DNA of 35,783 nt from Gammaproteobacteria bacterium UBA7803 (GCA_002480525.1 DLCH01000052.1:11597-47379); one strand, 5' to 3'; positions 14,697-23,871 are shown, counted from the first letter of the stretch. The notes: a model not told the origin generated them from the sequence alone. Translations and numbers: made by a program.

Positions 14697-17240
14697 ATGA
14701 TGCGCGCGATGCGTAGAGGGTGGAACAGGCATGGCCCCGCGGGGCTCGCCGTCGGGCTGTGTCTGGGCGCCCAGGCGGTGCTGGCTGCGTCGCCGGGCGC
14801 CGTCCCGGATGCCGCCCCCGGTTCAGCCCCGGCCCCCATCTCCAGCCCCGCAGCCGCCGTGCCGCCGCCCGAGCCGGTCGCCGAGCTGCGCCGGCGCCCA
14901 GCCGCCGACTCGCTCACGGTCAGCGAGGACCTGGCGAGGGCCCTGTGGCGTCCGAAGTCGGATCTCGCGCCGGAGCGCGCAGTCGGCATGCCGCCGTTCT
15001 GCGGTGGCGGCTACCTGTCCCTGGACTTTCCCTTCCCGGTCGGCGCGGACTCCGACGGGTATCCCATCGACGCGGCAGGTGACACGGCGAGCTACCAGGT
15101 CGACGGCGAGGTGGTGCTGATCGGCAACGTCCGGATCGACCAGGGCAACCGCACCCTCAAGGCCGCCCGCGCCGAGCTCGACCATGCCACCGGCCGGGGG
15201 CGGGCCGAAGGCGGCGTGCTGCTGGTGCAGCCGGGCACGGTGCTGCAGGGCGACCGGGCGGACATCGACACGGACACCGGCGCCGCCGAGCTGGAGGACG
15301 TTCAGTTCGTGCTGCTGGACAGCGAGTTCCGGGGCGTCGCGGACGCGCTGGCCCAGGACGAGGCCGGCACCCTGCTCATGACCCGCGGCAACTTCACCCG
15401 CTGCGAGCCCGGCAACGGCAACTGGCGGATCGGCGCCTCGCAGATCGAGGTCGAGCAGGATTCGGTGTTCGGCGTCGCCCGCCACGCCGTGGTGCGGGTC
15501 CGCGGGGTGCCGGTGTTCTACACGCCGCGCATCCGCTTCCCGGTCACCGACGACCGGCAGTCGGGCTGGATGTTCCCGAACCTGGCCTATTCCGACGAGG
15601 ACGGCACCGACGTCTCGGTGCCCTACTACCTGAACCTGGCGCCCAACTACGACGCCACCCTGCTGCCGCGCTACGTGAGCCGCCGCGGCGCCGGGCTCGA
15701 AGGCGAGTTCCGGCACATGTCCGGCTGGCAGGACACGACCCTGAGCGGGGCCATTCTCGGCGACGACGACCTGTACAACGGCACCTACGATCGCGACGAC
15801 TTCGAGGCGCTGGTGGATGACGGCGAGATCGTCGGCGAGTTCGTCCCCGAGGACCGCTGGCTGTACGCCATGGACCACAGCGGCGTGATCGGCAACGTGC
15901 AGACCCGGGTCGACTACACGGCGGTCAGCGACCGCGACTACTTCCGCGACCTCGGCAGCGACCTCGGCGTGTCGAGCCGCATCGAGCTGGAGCGGCGGGG
16001 CGAGATTCAGTACGCGTCCGGCGGGCTGTTCATGCGGGTGTGGGCCCAGCGGTTCCAGCGCCTCGACGAGGCCCGGGTCGATCCCTACCAGCGTCTGCCG
16101 GAGGTGGAGATGACCTACACCGGGTCCCTGCCGGGCCCCCTGGAGTGGTCCCTCGGCGCCGAGTTCGTCACCTTCACCCGGGACAACGACGACCTCACCG
16201 GGCTGGGCGCGGCGGTCGGCGACCGGGTTCATCTGGAGCCGAGAATCCGGCTGCCCCTGGCCGCGCCCTGGGGATTCCTGACCCTCGCGGGCGGTTTCCG
16301 CCACACCAGCTACGATCTCAGCGACGTGCCGACGACCGTCGAGGCGAAGCCGGAGCGCAACATCGGCCTCGGCAGCGCCCACGGCGGACTGTTCTTCGAG
16401 CGCGATCTGACGCTGTTCGGCAAGGATCTGGTGCAGACCCTGGAGCCGCAGCTCTTCTATCTGTACCAGGAGTACGCGGACCAGCAGGATCTGCCGCTGT
16501 TCGACGCGACCCAGCTCACCTTCGGCTACGGGCAGCTCTTCCGGGACAACCGGTTCTCGGGACTCGACCGGATCGGCGACGCCAATCAGCTCAGCACCGG
16601 CGTCACCACCCGCTTCATCGATCCCCGGTCCGGGCGCGAATACCTGCGGGCGAGCCTGGGGGAGATCGTCTACTTCGACGACCGCCGGGTCACGCTCGGC
16701 GGCAGCGTCACCGCGGAGGAGGAACGCACCACCTCGGCGCTGGCGGCCGAGATGGCGGCCAGGGTGGCCTCGGACTGGAGCATTTCCGGCACGGTGGTCT
16801 GGGACAAGTACGACAACCGGACCGAAGAGGTCGCCGCGGGGATCCAGTACCGGTCCGACAACCGGCACATCGTCAATCTGGGCTACCGCAAACGTCTCGC
16901 CAATGACATCGACCAGACCGACCTGTCGGTGTACTGGCCGATCACGCGGCATTTCGCGGTGATGGGCCGGTGGAACTACGACGTCGTCAGCGGTCGAACC
17001 ATTGAGGGATTCGGCGGCATCGAGTACAACGACTGCTGCTGGCGCCTCCGCCTCATGGCCCGACGTTTCCTCGACAGTCCGACCGGCCGCAACCTCGAAG
17101 ACGTGGAGGCGGACGAGGGGATATTCCTGCAGGTGGTCTTCAAGGGCCTCGCGGGCCTCGGCAGCAAGATGGAATCGGTGCTGCAGCGCGGCATCAAAGG
17201 ATACAGACCGGAGACAGCAACGAATGGTTTCACGTATTGA
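14697..17240 (+). CDS. lptD: LPS-assembly outer-membrane protein
   Basis: LptD is the outer-membrane barrel that, with the lipoprotein LptE, inserts lipopolysaccharide into the outer leaflet. The 847-residue protein has a signal peptide (about 1-31), a Pro/Ala-rich stretch, a periplasmic jellyroll (about 120-260, starting near SYQVDGEVVLIGNVRI) and a C-terminal beta-barrel. Cysteines that match the E. coli disulfide network are visible: Cys102 (FCGGGYL), Cys236 (RCEPGNGNW) and adjacent Cys780-Cys781 (NDCCWRL). The ATG at 14697 is chosen for GGAAA 8 nt upstream; ATGs at 14700 and 14709 are close alternatives. Its end overlaps surA, whose product helps fold LptD. Confidence 0.95.
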   Translation: MMRAMRRGWNRHGPAGLAVGLCLGAQAVLAASPGAVPDAAPGSAPAPISSPAAAVPPPEPVAELRRRPAADSLTVSEDLARALWRPKSDLAPERAVGMPPFCGGGYLSLDFPFPVGADSDGYPIDAAGDTASYQVDGEVVLIGNVRIDQGNRTLKAARAELDHATGRGRAEGGVLLVQPGTVLQGDRADIDTDTGAAELEDVQFVLLDSEFRGVADALAQDEAGTLLMTRGNFTRCEPGNGNWRIGASQIEVEQDSVFGVARHAVVRVRGVPVFYTPRIRFPVTDDRQSGWMFPNLAYSDEDGTDVSVPYYLNLAPNYDATLLPRYVSRRGAGLEGEFRHMSGWQDTTLSGAILGDDDLYNGTYDRDDFEALVDDGEIVGEFVPEDRWLYAMDHSGVIGNVQTRVDYTAVSDRDYFRDLGSDLGVSSRIELERRGEIQYASGGLFMRVWAQRFQRLDEARVDPYQRLPEVEMTYTGSLPGPLEWSLGAEFVTFTRDNDDLTGLGAAVGDRVHLEPRIRLPLAAPWGFLTLAGGFRHTSYDLSDVPTTVEAKPERNIGLGSAHGGLFFERDLTLFGKDLVQTLEPQLFYLYQEYADQQDLPLFDATQLTFGYGQLFRDNRFSGLDRIGDANQLSTGVTTRFIDPRSGREYLRASLGEIVYFDDRRVTLGGSVTAEEERTTSALAAEMAARVASDWSISGTVVWDKYDNRTEEVAAGIQYRSDNRHIVNLGYRKRLANDIDQTDLSVYWPITRHFAVMGRWNYDVVSGRTIEGFGGIEYNDCCWRLRLMARRFLDSPTGRNLEDVEADEGIFLQVVFKGLAGLGSKMESVLQRGIKGYRPETATNGFTY

Positions 17241-18537
17241 GTCCGTCTGCACCGGGCGGCTCGGCCGGCTGACCGCCTGCCTGGTGCTCGTGGTGCTGGC
17301 GGCGCTGCCCGCCCGGGCCGAGTACCGGCAGCTCGACGCCATCGTCGCCGTGGTGAACGACGACGTCGTGCTCGCCTCGGAGCTGCTGTCGAGGCTCGAC
17401 ACGGTCCGCAAGCAGATCGCCGAGTCCGACGTGCAGGCGCCGCCGGACGACGTGCTGGTCAGCCAGATCATGGAACGGCTCATTCTCGAGAGCCTGCAGC
17501 TTCAGGAAGCGGAGCGGCGCGGTCTGGAGATCGACGACGAGACCCTGACCCGGGCGGTCGCCTCCTTCGCCCAGGACAACAACCTGTCCCTGGAGCAGTT
17601 TCGCGCGGTGCTGGCCCAGGACGGCATCGGCTATGCGGAGTTCCGTGAGCAGATCCGGCGCGAGATGATCATGTCGCGCCTGCAGCGGAACCTGGTGAGC
17701 CGCCGCATCGCCATCAGCGACAAGGACATCGACGACCTGCTGGACTCGCCCTACTACCAGCAGCTCCTGTCCGACGAGTACCGGATCGGCCACATCCTGC
17801 TGACCATCGACGAGAACGCCGACGACGCCGCGGTGGAAGCGGCGCGGGCGGAAGCCCGGCGGATCGTCGCCGAGCTGCGCGAAGGCGCCAATTTCCGGGA
17901 GATGGCCATCGCCAACTCCTCGGCCTCCACGGCTCTGGAAGGCGGCGACCTCGGCTGGCGCAAGGCCGGCGAGCTGCCGTCGCTGTTCGCCGAGGAGGTG
18001 CTCGAGCTCGACCTCGGGGAGACGGCGGATCCCATCGAGACCGCCGGCGGCATCCACATCGTCCAGCTCCTCGACGTGCGCGGCGCCAGCACCCAGAGCG
18101 AGCAGCAGGCGCGCGTCCGGCACATCCTGGTGCAGCCTTCGGCGATCCGCACCGAGGCCGAGACCCGGGCGCTCATCGAGGACATCCATCAGCGGCTTCA
18201 GGACGGCGCGGACTTCGCCGCGCTGGCGGAGGAATACTCCGAGGATCCGGGCAGCGCGCTCAACGGCGGCGACCTGGGGTGGACCTCAGGGAACGAGTTC
18301 GTGGCGGAGTTTCAGCAGGTGCTGGCGGACACGCCCACCGGCGACCTGTCCGAGCCGTTCCGCTCCCAGTACGGCTGGCACGTTCTCGAGGTGACGGACC
18401 GGCGCGAGCAGGACATGAGCCAGGAGGCCCGGCGGCGCATGGCCATGCAGATCCTGCACCAGCGGCGCTTCGACGAAGAGCTGCAGGAGTGGCAGAAGGA
18501 ACTGCGCGACGAAGCCTTCGTCGAGGTGCGCATCTGA
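17224..18537 (+). CDS. surA: Periplasmic chaperone/prolyl isomerase
   Basis: SurA escorts outer-membrane proteins, notably LptD, across the periplasm. The 437 residues show a signal peptide cleaved after PARA (residue 32), an N-terminal chaperone domain (about 33-180, starting LDAIVAVVNDDVVLASEL) and two parvulin domains (starting near Tyr186, YRIGHILL, and His300, RHILVQ), each with the GGDLGW motif, then a C-terminal helix. The start at 17224 overlaps lptD by 17 nt and has GGAG at 17210-17213. It belongs to the lptD-surA-pdxA-rsmA-apaG-apaH operon. Confidence 0.96.
   Translation: MVSRIESVCTGRLGRLTACLVLVVLAALPARAEYRQLDAIVAVVNDDVVLASELLSRLDTVRKQIAESDVQAPPDDVLVSQIMERLILESLQLQEAERRGLEIDDETLTRAVASFAQDNNLSLEQFRAVLAQDGIGYAEFREQIRREMIMSRLQRNLVSRRIAISDKDIDDLLDSPYYQQLLSDEYRIGHILLTIDENADDAAVEAARAEARRIVAELREGANFREMAIANSSASTALEGGDLGWRKAGELPSLFAEEVLELDLGETADPIETAGGIHIVQLLDVRGASTQSEQQARVRHILVQPSAIRTEAETRALIEDIHQRLQDGADFAALAEEYSEDPGSALNGGDLGWTSGNEFVAEFQQVLADTPTGDLSEPFRSQYGWHVLEVTDRREQDMSQEARRRMAMQILHQRRFDEELQEWQKELRDEAFVEVRI
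18523..18536 (+). promoter_or_regulatory. Ribosome-binding site and CTG start of pdxA
   Basis: GAGGTG (18523-18528) lies 5 nt before CTG at 18534, which overlaps the surA stop as CTGA. No ATG, GTG or TTG in the pdxA frame lies between here and the conserved TPGEPAGIGP motif. The nearest in-frame GTG (18489) is inside surA and lacks a well-spaced site. Confidence 0.55.
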
Positions 18538-19538
18538 CGGCCTCCGCGGCGGACACGCCGGCTGGCGGAGGACCGGCCCCGGCGCCGCTGGCGCTCACCC
18601 CGGGCGAGCCGGCGGGCATCGGGCCGGACCTGGCGGTCAGCCTGGCCGCCCGATCCCGGGAGGTCGACTGGGTCGCGGTCGCCGACCCGGACCTGCTGAC
18701 CCGGCGGGCCGCCGACCTCGGCATCGAGCTGACCGTCGAGGACGACCCAACACGCCCGGCCCGGGCGGCCGGCCGACTCACCGTGCTGCCGGTGCCGCTG
18801 CGCCGCCCGGCGGTGCCCGGACGGCTCGATCCCGAAAATGCCCGTTACGTGCTGGCGACGCTGGAAGCGGCGGCCGACGGCTGCCTCGCCGGCCGGTTCC
18901 GCGGCATGGTGACCGGGCCGGTGCAGAAGTCGGTGATCAACGACGCCGGCGTGCCGTTCTCGGGCCACACCGAGTTTCTCTGCGAGCGGGCCGGCGTGCC
19001 CGACGTGCTCATGCTGCTGGTAGCGGGCGTCTTCCGGGTAGCGCTGGCCACGACCCACCTGCCGCTGCGGGCGGTGCCGGACGCCGTCACGGTGCCGCTG
19101 CTCGAGCGCCGGCTGAACCTGCTGCTGTCCGGCCTTCAGACCCGCTTCGCCATCGAACGGCCCCGGATTCTGGTGGCCGGACTCAACCCGCATGCCGGGG
19201 AGGGCGGCCATCTCGGCCGCGAGGAGATCGACGTCATCGCGCCGGTCTGCGAAGCCGCCAGGGCCGCCGGCCACGCGGTGCGGGGCCCGCTGCCGGCGGA
19301 CACCCTGTTCACGCCGGATCTGCTCGAAGACGCCGACGCCGTGCTGGCGATTTATCACGACCAGGGCCTGCCGGTGCTGAAATACGCCGGCTTCGGCGAG
19401 GCGGTGAACGTCACCCTCGGGCTGCCGTTCGTCCGCACGTCGGTGGATCACGGCACCGCGCTCGACCTGGCGGGATCGGGCCGCGCCAGGACCGGCAGCC
19501 TGGAGGCGGCGATCGAGCTGGCGGGGCGCCTGCGATGA
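18534..19538 (+). CDS. pdxA: 4-hydroxythreonine-4-phosphate dehydrogenase
   Basis: PdxA oxidises 4-phosphohydroxythreonine for pyridoxal phosphate synthesis. With the proposed CTG start the protein has 334 residues, the normal length. Motifs are TPGEPAGIGPDL near the N terminus, TGPVQKSVINDAG, GHTEFL, the metal ligand in ATTHLPLR, GLNPHAGEGGHLG, and YHDQGLPVLKY with RTSVDHGTALD near the end. It overlaps the stop of surA and the start of rsmA. A GTG start at 18489 would add 15 residues that look like surA antisense-frame sequence. Function is certain; only the start is not. Confidence 0.93.
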   Translation: MTASAADTPAGGGPAPAPLALTPGEPAGIGPDLAVSLAARSREVDWVAVADPDLLTRRAADLGIELTVEDDPTRPARAAGRLTVLPVPLRRPAVPGRLDPENARYVLATLEAAADGCLAGRFRGMVTGPVQKSVINDAGVPFSGHTEFLCERAGVPDVLMLLVAGVFRVALATTHLPLRAVPDAVTVPLLERRLNLLLSGLQTRFAIERPRILVAGLNPHAGEGGHLGREEIDVIAPVCEAARAAGHAVRGPLPADTLFTPDLLEDADAVLAIYHDQGLPVLKYAGFGEAVNVTLGLPFVRTSVDHGTALDLAGSGRARTGSLEAAIELAGRLR

Positions 19539-20299
19539 GGGCCCGCAAGCGGTTCGGCCAGCATTTTCTGGTGGACCAGGGCGTGCTGCACGCCATCGTC
19601 CGGCTGATCCGGCCGAGGCCGGAAGACCGGCTGCTGGAGATCGGCCCGGGTCACGGCGCCCTGACGGAACACCTCTACGGCGCCTGCGCCCGCTACGTGG
19701 CCGTGGAGATCGACCGCGACCTGGTGCCCTTTCTGCGCGCCCGGTTTCCGGACCTCGAGGTCGTCAACGACGACATTCTCCGGGTCGACCTGGACGCGCT
19801 GCTCGGCAGTCCGGACGACGGCCCGGCCTGGCGCCTCGTGGGGAATCTGCCCTACAACATCTCCACGCCGCTGATCGTGCGGCTGCTCGGGTATCTGGAG
19901 CACGTGGAGGACATGCACTTCATGCTCCAGCGGGAGCTGGCCGCCCGGCTGGCCGGCAGCCCGGGCACCAAGGCGTGGGGGCGCATCGCGGTGCTCACCC
20001 AGTTTCACTGCGACGTGCAGATGGTGCTCGACGTGCCGCCGTCCAGCTTCGATCCGCCGCCCAAGGTGGATTCGGCGGTGGTCCGGATGGTGCCGCGCAG
20101 GACGCGCCCGGCGCTCAACGATCCCGATGCCCTCGACCGGGTGCTGCGGCACGCCTTCGCCCAGCGCCGCAAGCGCCTGAGCAACGCGTTACAATCCCTC
20201 GACCCGGACTGGACCGCCGCCGGCATCGATCCGGGCCGCCGTGCCGACGACCTGAGCGTCGACGAGTTCGTGGCCCTGGCCAACCACACGGCCGTCTGA
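19535..20299 (+). CDS. rsmA: 16S rRNA dimethyladenosine transferase
   Basis: RsmA (KsgA) dimethylates two adjacent adenosines in the 3' helix of 16S rRNA during late 30S assembly. The 254 residues start MRARKRFGQHFLVD, the family signature. They have the SAM-binding LLEIGPGHGALT, acidic VEIDRDL, the catalytic NLPYNIS and a C-terminal helical domain with FAQRRKRLSNAL. The ATG overlaps the pdxA stop as ATGA, indicating coupling. Confidence 0.97.
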   Translation: MRARKRFGQHFLVDQGVLHAIVRLIRPRPEDRLLEIGPGHGALTEHLYGACARYVAVEIDRDLVPFLRARFPDLEVVNDDILRVDLDALLGSPDDGPAWRLVGNLPYNISTPLIVRLLGYLEHVEDMHFMLQRELAARLAGSPGTKAWGRIAVLTQFHCDVQMVLDVPPSSFDPPPKVDSAVVRMVPRRTRPALNDPDALDRVLRHAFAQRRKRLSNALQSLDPDWTAAGIDPGRRADDLSVDEFVALANHTAV

Positions 20300-20354
20300 C
20301 GCCCGCGGCGCGGGTCATCCGGGCCGATCATCATCATCGCGCGAGGCACCTGCC

Positions 20355-20720
20355 GTGAAGTTCGCCATCGAGACCGAGAGCCGTTACGTACCGCGGGAGT
20401 CCGACCCCGACAACGACCGGTACGTGTTCGCCTACACCATCACCATCCGCAACCAGGGCGACGCTGCCGGCCAGCTTCTCAACCGCCACTGGTGGGTCAC
20501 CAACGGCCAGGGTGAGGTGCAGGAGGTGGAAGGTCCCGGGGTGGTGGGCCAGCAGCCGCGCATTCCGCCCGGCGAATCGTTCAGCTACACCAGCGCCGCG
20601 CTGCTGGCGACGCCGGTGGGCGCCATGCACGGCCACTACGAGTTCCAGGACGACGACGGCGAGCGCTTCGAGGTGGAGATCCCGGCATTCTCGCTGTCGG
20701 TGCCGGCGATGGTGCATTGA
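20355..20720 (+). CDS. apaG: ApaG domain protein
   Basis: ApaG is a small (121-residue) fibronectin-III-like protein. It is conserved beside rsmA and apaH and linked to Co2+ and stress tolerance, with no settled biochemical role. The sequence shows FAYTITIRNQGD, QLLNRHWWVTNGQGEVQEVEGPGVVG and the C-terminal GSMxGxY-type motif in the form GAMHGHYEF. The start is GTG at 20355, with GAGG 9 nt upstream. The 3' end appears partly duplicated with the following REP pairs. Confidence 0.94.
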   Translation: MKFAIETESRYVPRESDPDNDRYVFAYTITIRNQGDAAGQLLNRHWWVTNGQGEVQEVEGPGVVGQQPRIPPGESFSYTSAALLATPVGAMHGHYEFQDDDGERFEVEIPAFSLSVPAMVH

Positions 20721-20746
20721 ACGTGTCCTGGCTCTGCCCTCCCCCC

Positions 20747-20813
20747 GTAGGAGCGGCCTCCCGGCCGCGATCCAACTCCGCCCAGGCAATCGCGGCCGGG
20801 AGGCCGCTCCCAC
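20747..20813. repeat. REP pair between apaG and apaH, first
   Basis: Two inverted 26-nt arms (20747-20772 and 20788-20813) are separated by 15 nt, each with the GCGGCC-TCCC-GGCCGC core. The locus starts 26 nt after the apaG stop. Confidence 0.9.
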
Positions 20814-20847
20814 GGGGGATGGTGCGTTGATGTTTGGCCTCTGCCGT

Positions 20848-20914
20848 GTAGGAGCGGCCTCCCGGCCGCGATCGCCGTTCGCTGACCCGATCGCGGCCGG
20901 GAGGCCGCTCCTAC
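20848..20914. repeat. REP pair between apaG and apaH, second
   Basis: This is a second, nearly identical inverted pair (20848-20873 and 20889-20914). The 27 nt before it (from 20818) resemble the end of apaG, suggesting it spread by tandem duplication. It ends 28 nt before the apaH start. Confidence 0.9.
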
Positions 20915-20942
20915 GGTGGGGAAGGCGGGCGCTGCCGGGCTG

Positions 20943-21752
20943 ATGTCGACCTGGGCCATCGGCGACATCCAAGGCTGCTGCGACGAGTTCGAGGCGCTGC
21001 TCGACGCGATCCGCTTCGATCCCGCACGCGACCGGCTGTGGATCGTCGGCGACCTGGTGAACCGCGGCCCGCGGTCGCTGGACGTGATCCGGCGGGTCCG
21101 GTCGCTGGGGTCCGCGGCCGTGCCGGTGCTGGGCAATCACGATCTGCACCTGCTGGCGATCCGCTACGGCGGCCACGCGCCGAAGCCCGGCGACACCTTC
21201 GACGAGGTGCTCACCTCGGCGGAGTGCGACGACATCTGCGAGTGGCTGCGCAGCCTGCCGCTGCTGGTTCACGACGAGGCGCTCGGCTGGGCCATGAGTC
21301 ACGCCGGCATTCCGCACATCTGGACGCTGGATCAGGCGGGCGCGCTGGCCCGCGAGGTCGAGGAGGTCATGCGCGGTCCGCGCTGCCGGGAATACTTCGC
21401 CGGCATGTACGGCAACCAGCCGGACCGCTGGGACGACGGCCTAGCCGGCATGGACCGCTGGCGCGCCATAACAAATTACTTCACACGCATGCGGCTCGTC
21501 GACGAGGCGGGGCGTCTCGACTTCGCCTTCAAGGGCGCGCTGGCGGACGCGCCGGCGGGATGGCATCCGTGGTACGAGCTGCGTGCGCGCACGCCGCTGG
21601 GCGCGAAGATCGTGTTCGGCCACTGGGCCGCGCTCGACGGGAAAACGGGTGTCGACGACATCGTCGCGCTGGACACCGGCTGCGTGTGGGGCCGCCGGCT
21701 GACGGCGATGTGTCTGGATACGGGAGAGTTCGCCAGTATAGCCGCGAGCTGA
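20943..21752 (+). CDS. apaH: Symmetrical diadenosine tetraphosphatase
   Basis: ApaH hydrolyses Ap4A to two ADP, and can remove Np4 caps from RNA in E. coli. The 269-residue calcineurin-like phosphoesterase shows the metal-binding series GDIQGC (7-12), GDLVNRGP, GNHDLHLL and MSHAGIPHIW, with FGHWAALDG and ALDTGCVWG near the C terminus. The ATG at 20943 is placed just before STWAIGDIQG; the in-frame upstream ATG at 20916 adds nine residues without family support. It is the last gene of the lptD operon, separated from apaG by two REP pairs that may lower its expression. Confidence 0.96.
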   Translation: MSTWAIGDIQGCCDEFEALLDAIRFDPARDRLWIVGDLVNRGPRSLDVIRRVRSLGSAAVPVLGNHDLHLLAIRYGGHAPKPGDTFDEVLTSAECDDICEWLRSLPLLVHDEALGWAMSHAGIPHIWTLDQAGALAREVEEVMRGPRCREYFAGMYGNQPDRWDDGLAGMDRWRAITNYFTRMRLVDEAGRLDFAFKGALADAPAGWHPWYELRARTPLGAKIVFGHWAALDGKTGVDDIVALDTGCVWGRRLTAMCLDTGEFASIAAS

Positions 21753-21775
21753 CGCTTCCTGCGATCGCTATTTTT

Positions 21776-21804
21776 CTGGCAACTTTACAAGCCACGGCTA
21801 CTCT
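21776..21804 (+). promoter_or_regulatory. Candidate prkA operon promoter
   Basis: The 175-nt gap before prkA is strikingly AT-rich for this genome. CTGGCA (21776-21781) and TACTCT (21799-21804) have 17-nt spacing. The -10 with its upstream C reads CTACTCT, 5 of 7 to the sigma-S form CTATACT. A TTTACA at 21784 is an alternative -35, but with poor spacing to TAAGAAT. The E. coli yeaGH operon is sigma-S dependent, which fits. The 5' UTR would be about 115 nt. Confidence 0.3.
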
Positions 21805-21927
21805 AAGAATACGAGCCGGAGAAGACTCGGCAGCGAAAGATCCTGCAAGAAGATTCCGCTGAAACTGACAGACTAGGAGAGATTCCGAAAAAAACGAGGG
21901 GGAAGCAGGCAGCACAGGAGGCTGACG

Positions 21928-23850
21928 ATGGGTGTCTTTGAGCACTATCAGGAACGCTACGACGCGGCTCAGGAAGAAGAGCTGTCCCTCCAGGAATACC
22001 TCGATCTCTGCAAGACGGAACCCAGCGCCTACGCCACGGCCGCCGAGCGGCTGCTGCTGGCGATCGGCGAGCCCGAGTTCATCGACACGTCGCACGATCC
22101 GCGACTGTCCAGAATATTTTCCAACAAGGTCATCAAGCGCTATCCGGCGTTCAGCGACTTCTACGGCATGGAGGAGTCGATCGAACAGATCGTGTCGTTC
22201 TTCCGCCACGCCGCCCAGGGCCTCGAGGAGCGCAAGCAGATTCTCTATCTGCTCGGCCCCGTCGGCGGCGGCAAGAGTTCGCTGGCCGAGAAGCTGAAGG
22301 CGCTGATGCAGAAGATGCCGTTCTACGCGATCAAGGGGTCGCCGGTGAACGAGTCGCCGCTGGGGCTGTTCGATCCCCAGGAAGACGCCCACATCCTCGA
22401 GGAGGACTTCGGCATCCCGCGCCGCTACCTCAAGGGCGTGATGTCCCCCTGGGCGGCCAAGCGCCTGCGGGAGTACGGCGGCGACATCACCCGCTTCAAG
22501 GTGGTCAAGAAGTATCCGTCGATCCTCGAGCAGGTGGCGGTGGCCAAGACCGAGCCGGGCGACGAGAACAATCAGGACATCTCCGCGCTGGTGGGCAAGG
22601 TCGACATCCGCAAGCTGGAAAGCTTCGCCCAGAGCGACCCCGACGCGTACTCCTACTCCGGCGCGCTGTGCAAGGCGAACCAGGGGATGATGGAGTTCGT
22701 CGAGATGTTCAAGGCGCCGATCAAGGTGCTGCATCCGCTGCTGACGGCTACCCAGGAGGGCAACTACAACGGCACCGAGGCCATCGGCGCCATGCCCTTC
22801 GACGGCATCGTGCTGGCGCACTCCAACGAGTCGGAGTGGCAGTCGTTCCGCAACAACAAGAACAACGAGGCGTTCATCGACCGGGTCTACATCGTCAAGG
22901 TGCCCTACTGCCTGCGGGTGTCCGAGGAGGTGAAGATCTACGAGAAGCTGATCACCGAGAGCTCCCTGTCCCACGCGCCCTGCGCGCCGGACACCCTGCG
23001 CATGCTCGCCCAGTTCTCGGTGCTGTCGCGGATCAAGGAGCCCGAGAACTCCAGCGTGTTCTCCAAGATGCGGGTCTACGACGGCGAGAACTTGAAGGAC
23101 ACCGATCCGAAGGCCAAGACGCTGCAGGAGTACCGCGACGCGGCCGGTGTCGACGAGGGCATGGATGGCCTGTCCACGCGCTTCGCGTTCAAGATTCTCT
23201 CCAAGGTGTTCAACTTCGACGCGAGCGAAGTCGCGGCCAACCCGGTGCACCTGATGTACGTGCTCGAGCAGCAGATCGAGCGGGAACATTTCAACGACGA
23301 CACCCGCGAGCGGCTGATCCGCTACATCAAGGAGTACCTGGCGCCGCGCTACGTCGACTTCATCGGCAAGGAGATCCAGACGGCGTATCTGGAGTCCTAC
23401 TCCGAGTACGGCCAGAACATCTTCGACCGGTACGTCACCTACGCGGACTTCTGGATTCAGGATCAGGAGTACCGGGATCCGGAGACCGGCGACATGCTCG
23501 ACCGCGCGTCCCTGAACGAGGAGCTCGAGAAGGTCGAGAAGCCGGCGGGCATCAGCAATCCCAAGGACTTCCGCCACGAGATCGTCAACTTCGTGCTGCG
23601 GGCGCGGGCCAACAACAACGGCCGCAACCCGTCCTGGCAGAGCTACGAGAAGCTGCGCTCGGTGATCGAGAAGAAGATGTTCTCCAACACCGAGGATCTG
23701 CTGCCGGTGATCTCGTTCAACCCGAAGTCGTCGAGCGACGAGCAGAAGAAGCACGACGATTTCGTCGCGCGGATGGTGGACCGCGGCTACACCGAGAAGC
23801 AGGTGCGGCTGCTGGCCGAGTGGTTCCTGCGGGTCAGGAAGTCGCAGTAG
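21928..23850 (+). CDS. prkA: PrkA family serine protein kinase
   Basis: This is a 640-residue PrkA/YeaG protein with an AAA-like ATPase domain (about 20-390), Walker A GPVGGGKS (110-117), and a C-terminal PrkA kinase-like domain (about 400-640). The family acts in stress, stationary-phase and nitrogen-starvation responses; the molecular target is poorly defined. The start is firm: a perfect AGGAGG (21916-21921) 6 nt before the ATG. It opens the prkA-yeaH-spoVR series, with a REP pair between it and yeaH. Confidence 0.96.
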   Translation: MGVFEHYQERYDAAQEEELSLQEYLDLCKTEPSAYATAAERLLLAIGEPEFIDTSHDPRLSRIFSNKVIKRYPAFSDFYGMEESIEQIVSFFRHAAQGLEERKQILYLLGPVGGGKSSLAEKLKALMQKMPFYAIKGSPVNESPLGLFDPQEDAHILEEDFGIPRRYLKGVMSPWAAKRLREYGGDITRFKVVKKYPSILEQVAVAKTEPGDENNQDISALVGKVDIRKLESFAQSDPDAYSYSGALCKANQGMMEFVEMFKAPIKVLHPLLTATQEGNYNGTEAIGAMPFDGIVLAHSNESEWQSFRNNKNNEAFIDRVYIVKVPYCLRVSEEVKIYEKLITESSLSHAPCAPDTLRMLAQFSVLSRIKEPENSSVFSKMRVYDGENLKDTDPKAKTLQEYRDAAGVDEGMDGLSTRFAFKILSKVFNFDASEVAANPVHLMYVLEQQIEREHFNDDTRERLIRYIKEYLAPRYVDFIGKEIQTAYLESYSEYGQNIFDRYVTYADFWIQDQEYRDPETGDMLDRASLNEELEKVEKPAGISNPKDFRHEIVNFVLRARANNNGRNPSWQSYEKLRSVIEKKMFSNTEDLLPVISFNPKSSSDEQKKHDDFVARMVDRGYTEKQVRLLAEWFLRVRKSQ

Positions 23851-23871
23851 GCGGGGTGACCCAACCCCACC

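Noticed and set aside
20747..20914. Possible CRISPR array from the repeated arms
   Set aside because: Arms are inverted, self-palindromic and scattered over 34 kb, not direct repeats with unique spacers, and no cas genes are present.
21776..21795. Sigma-54 promoter before prkA
   Set aside because: TGGCA is present, but the -12 element is not TTGC-like at the needed spacing.
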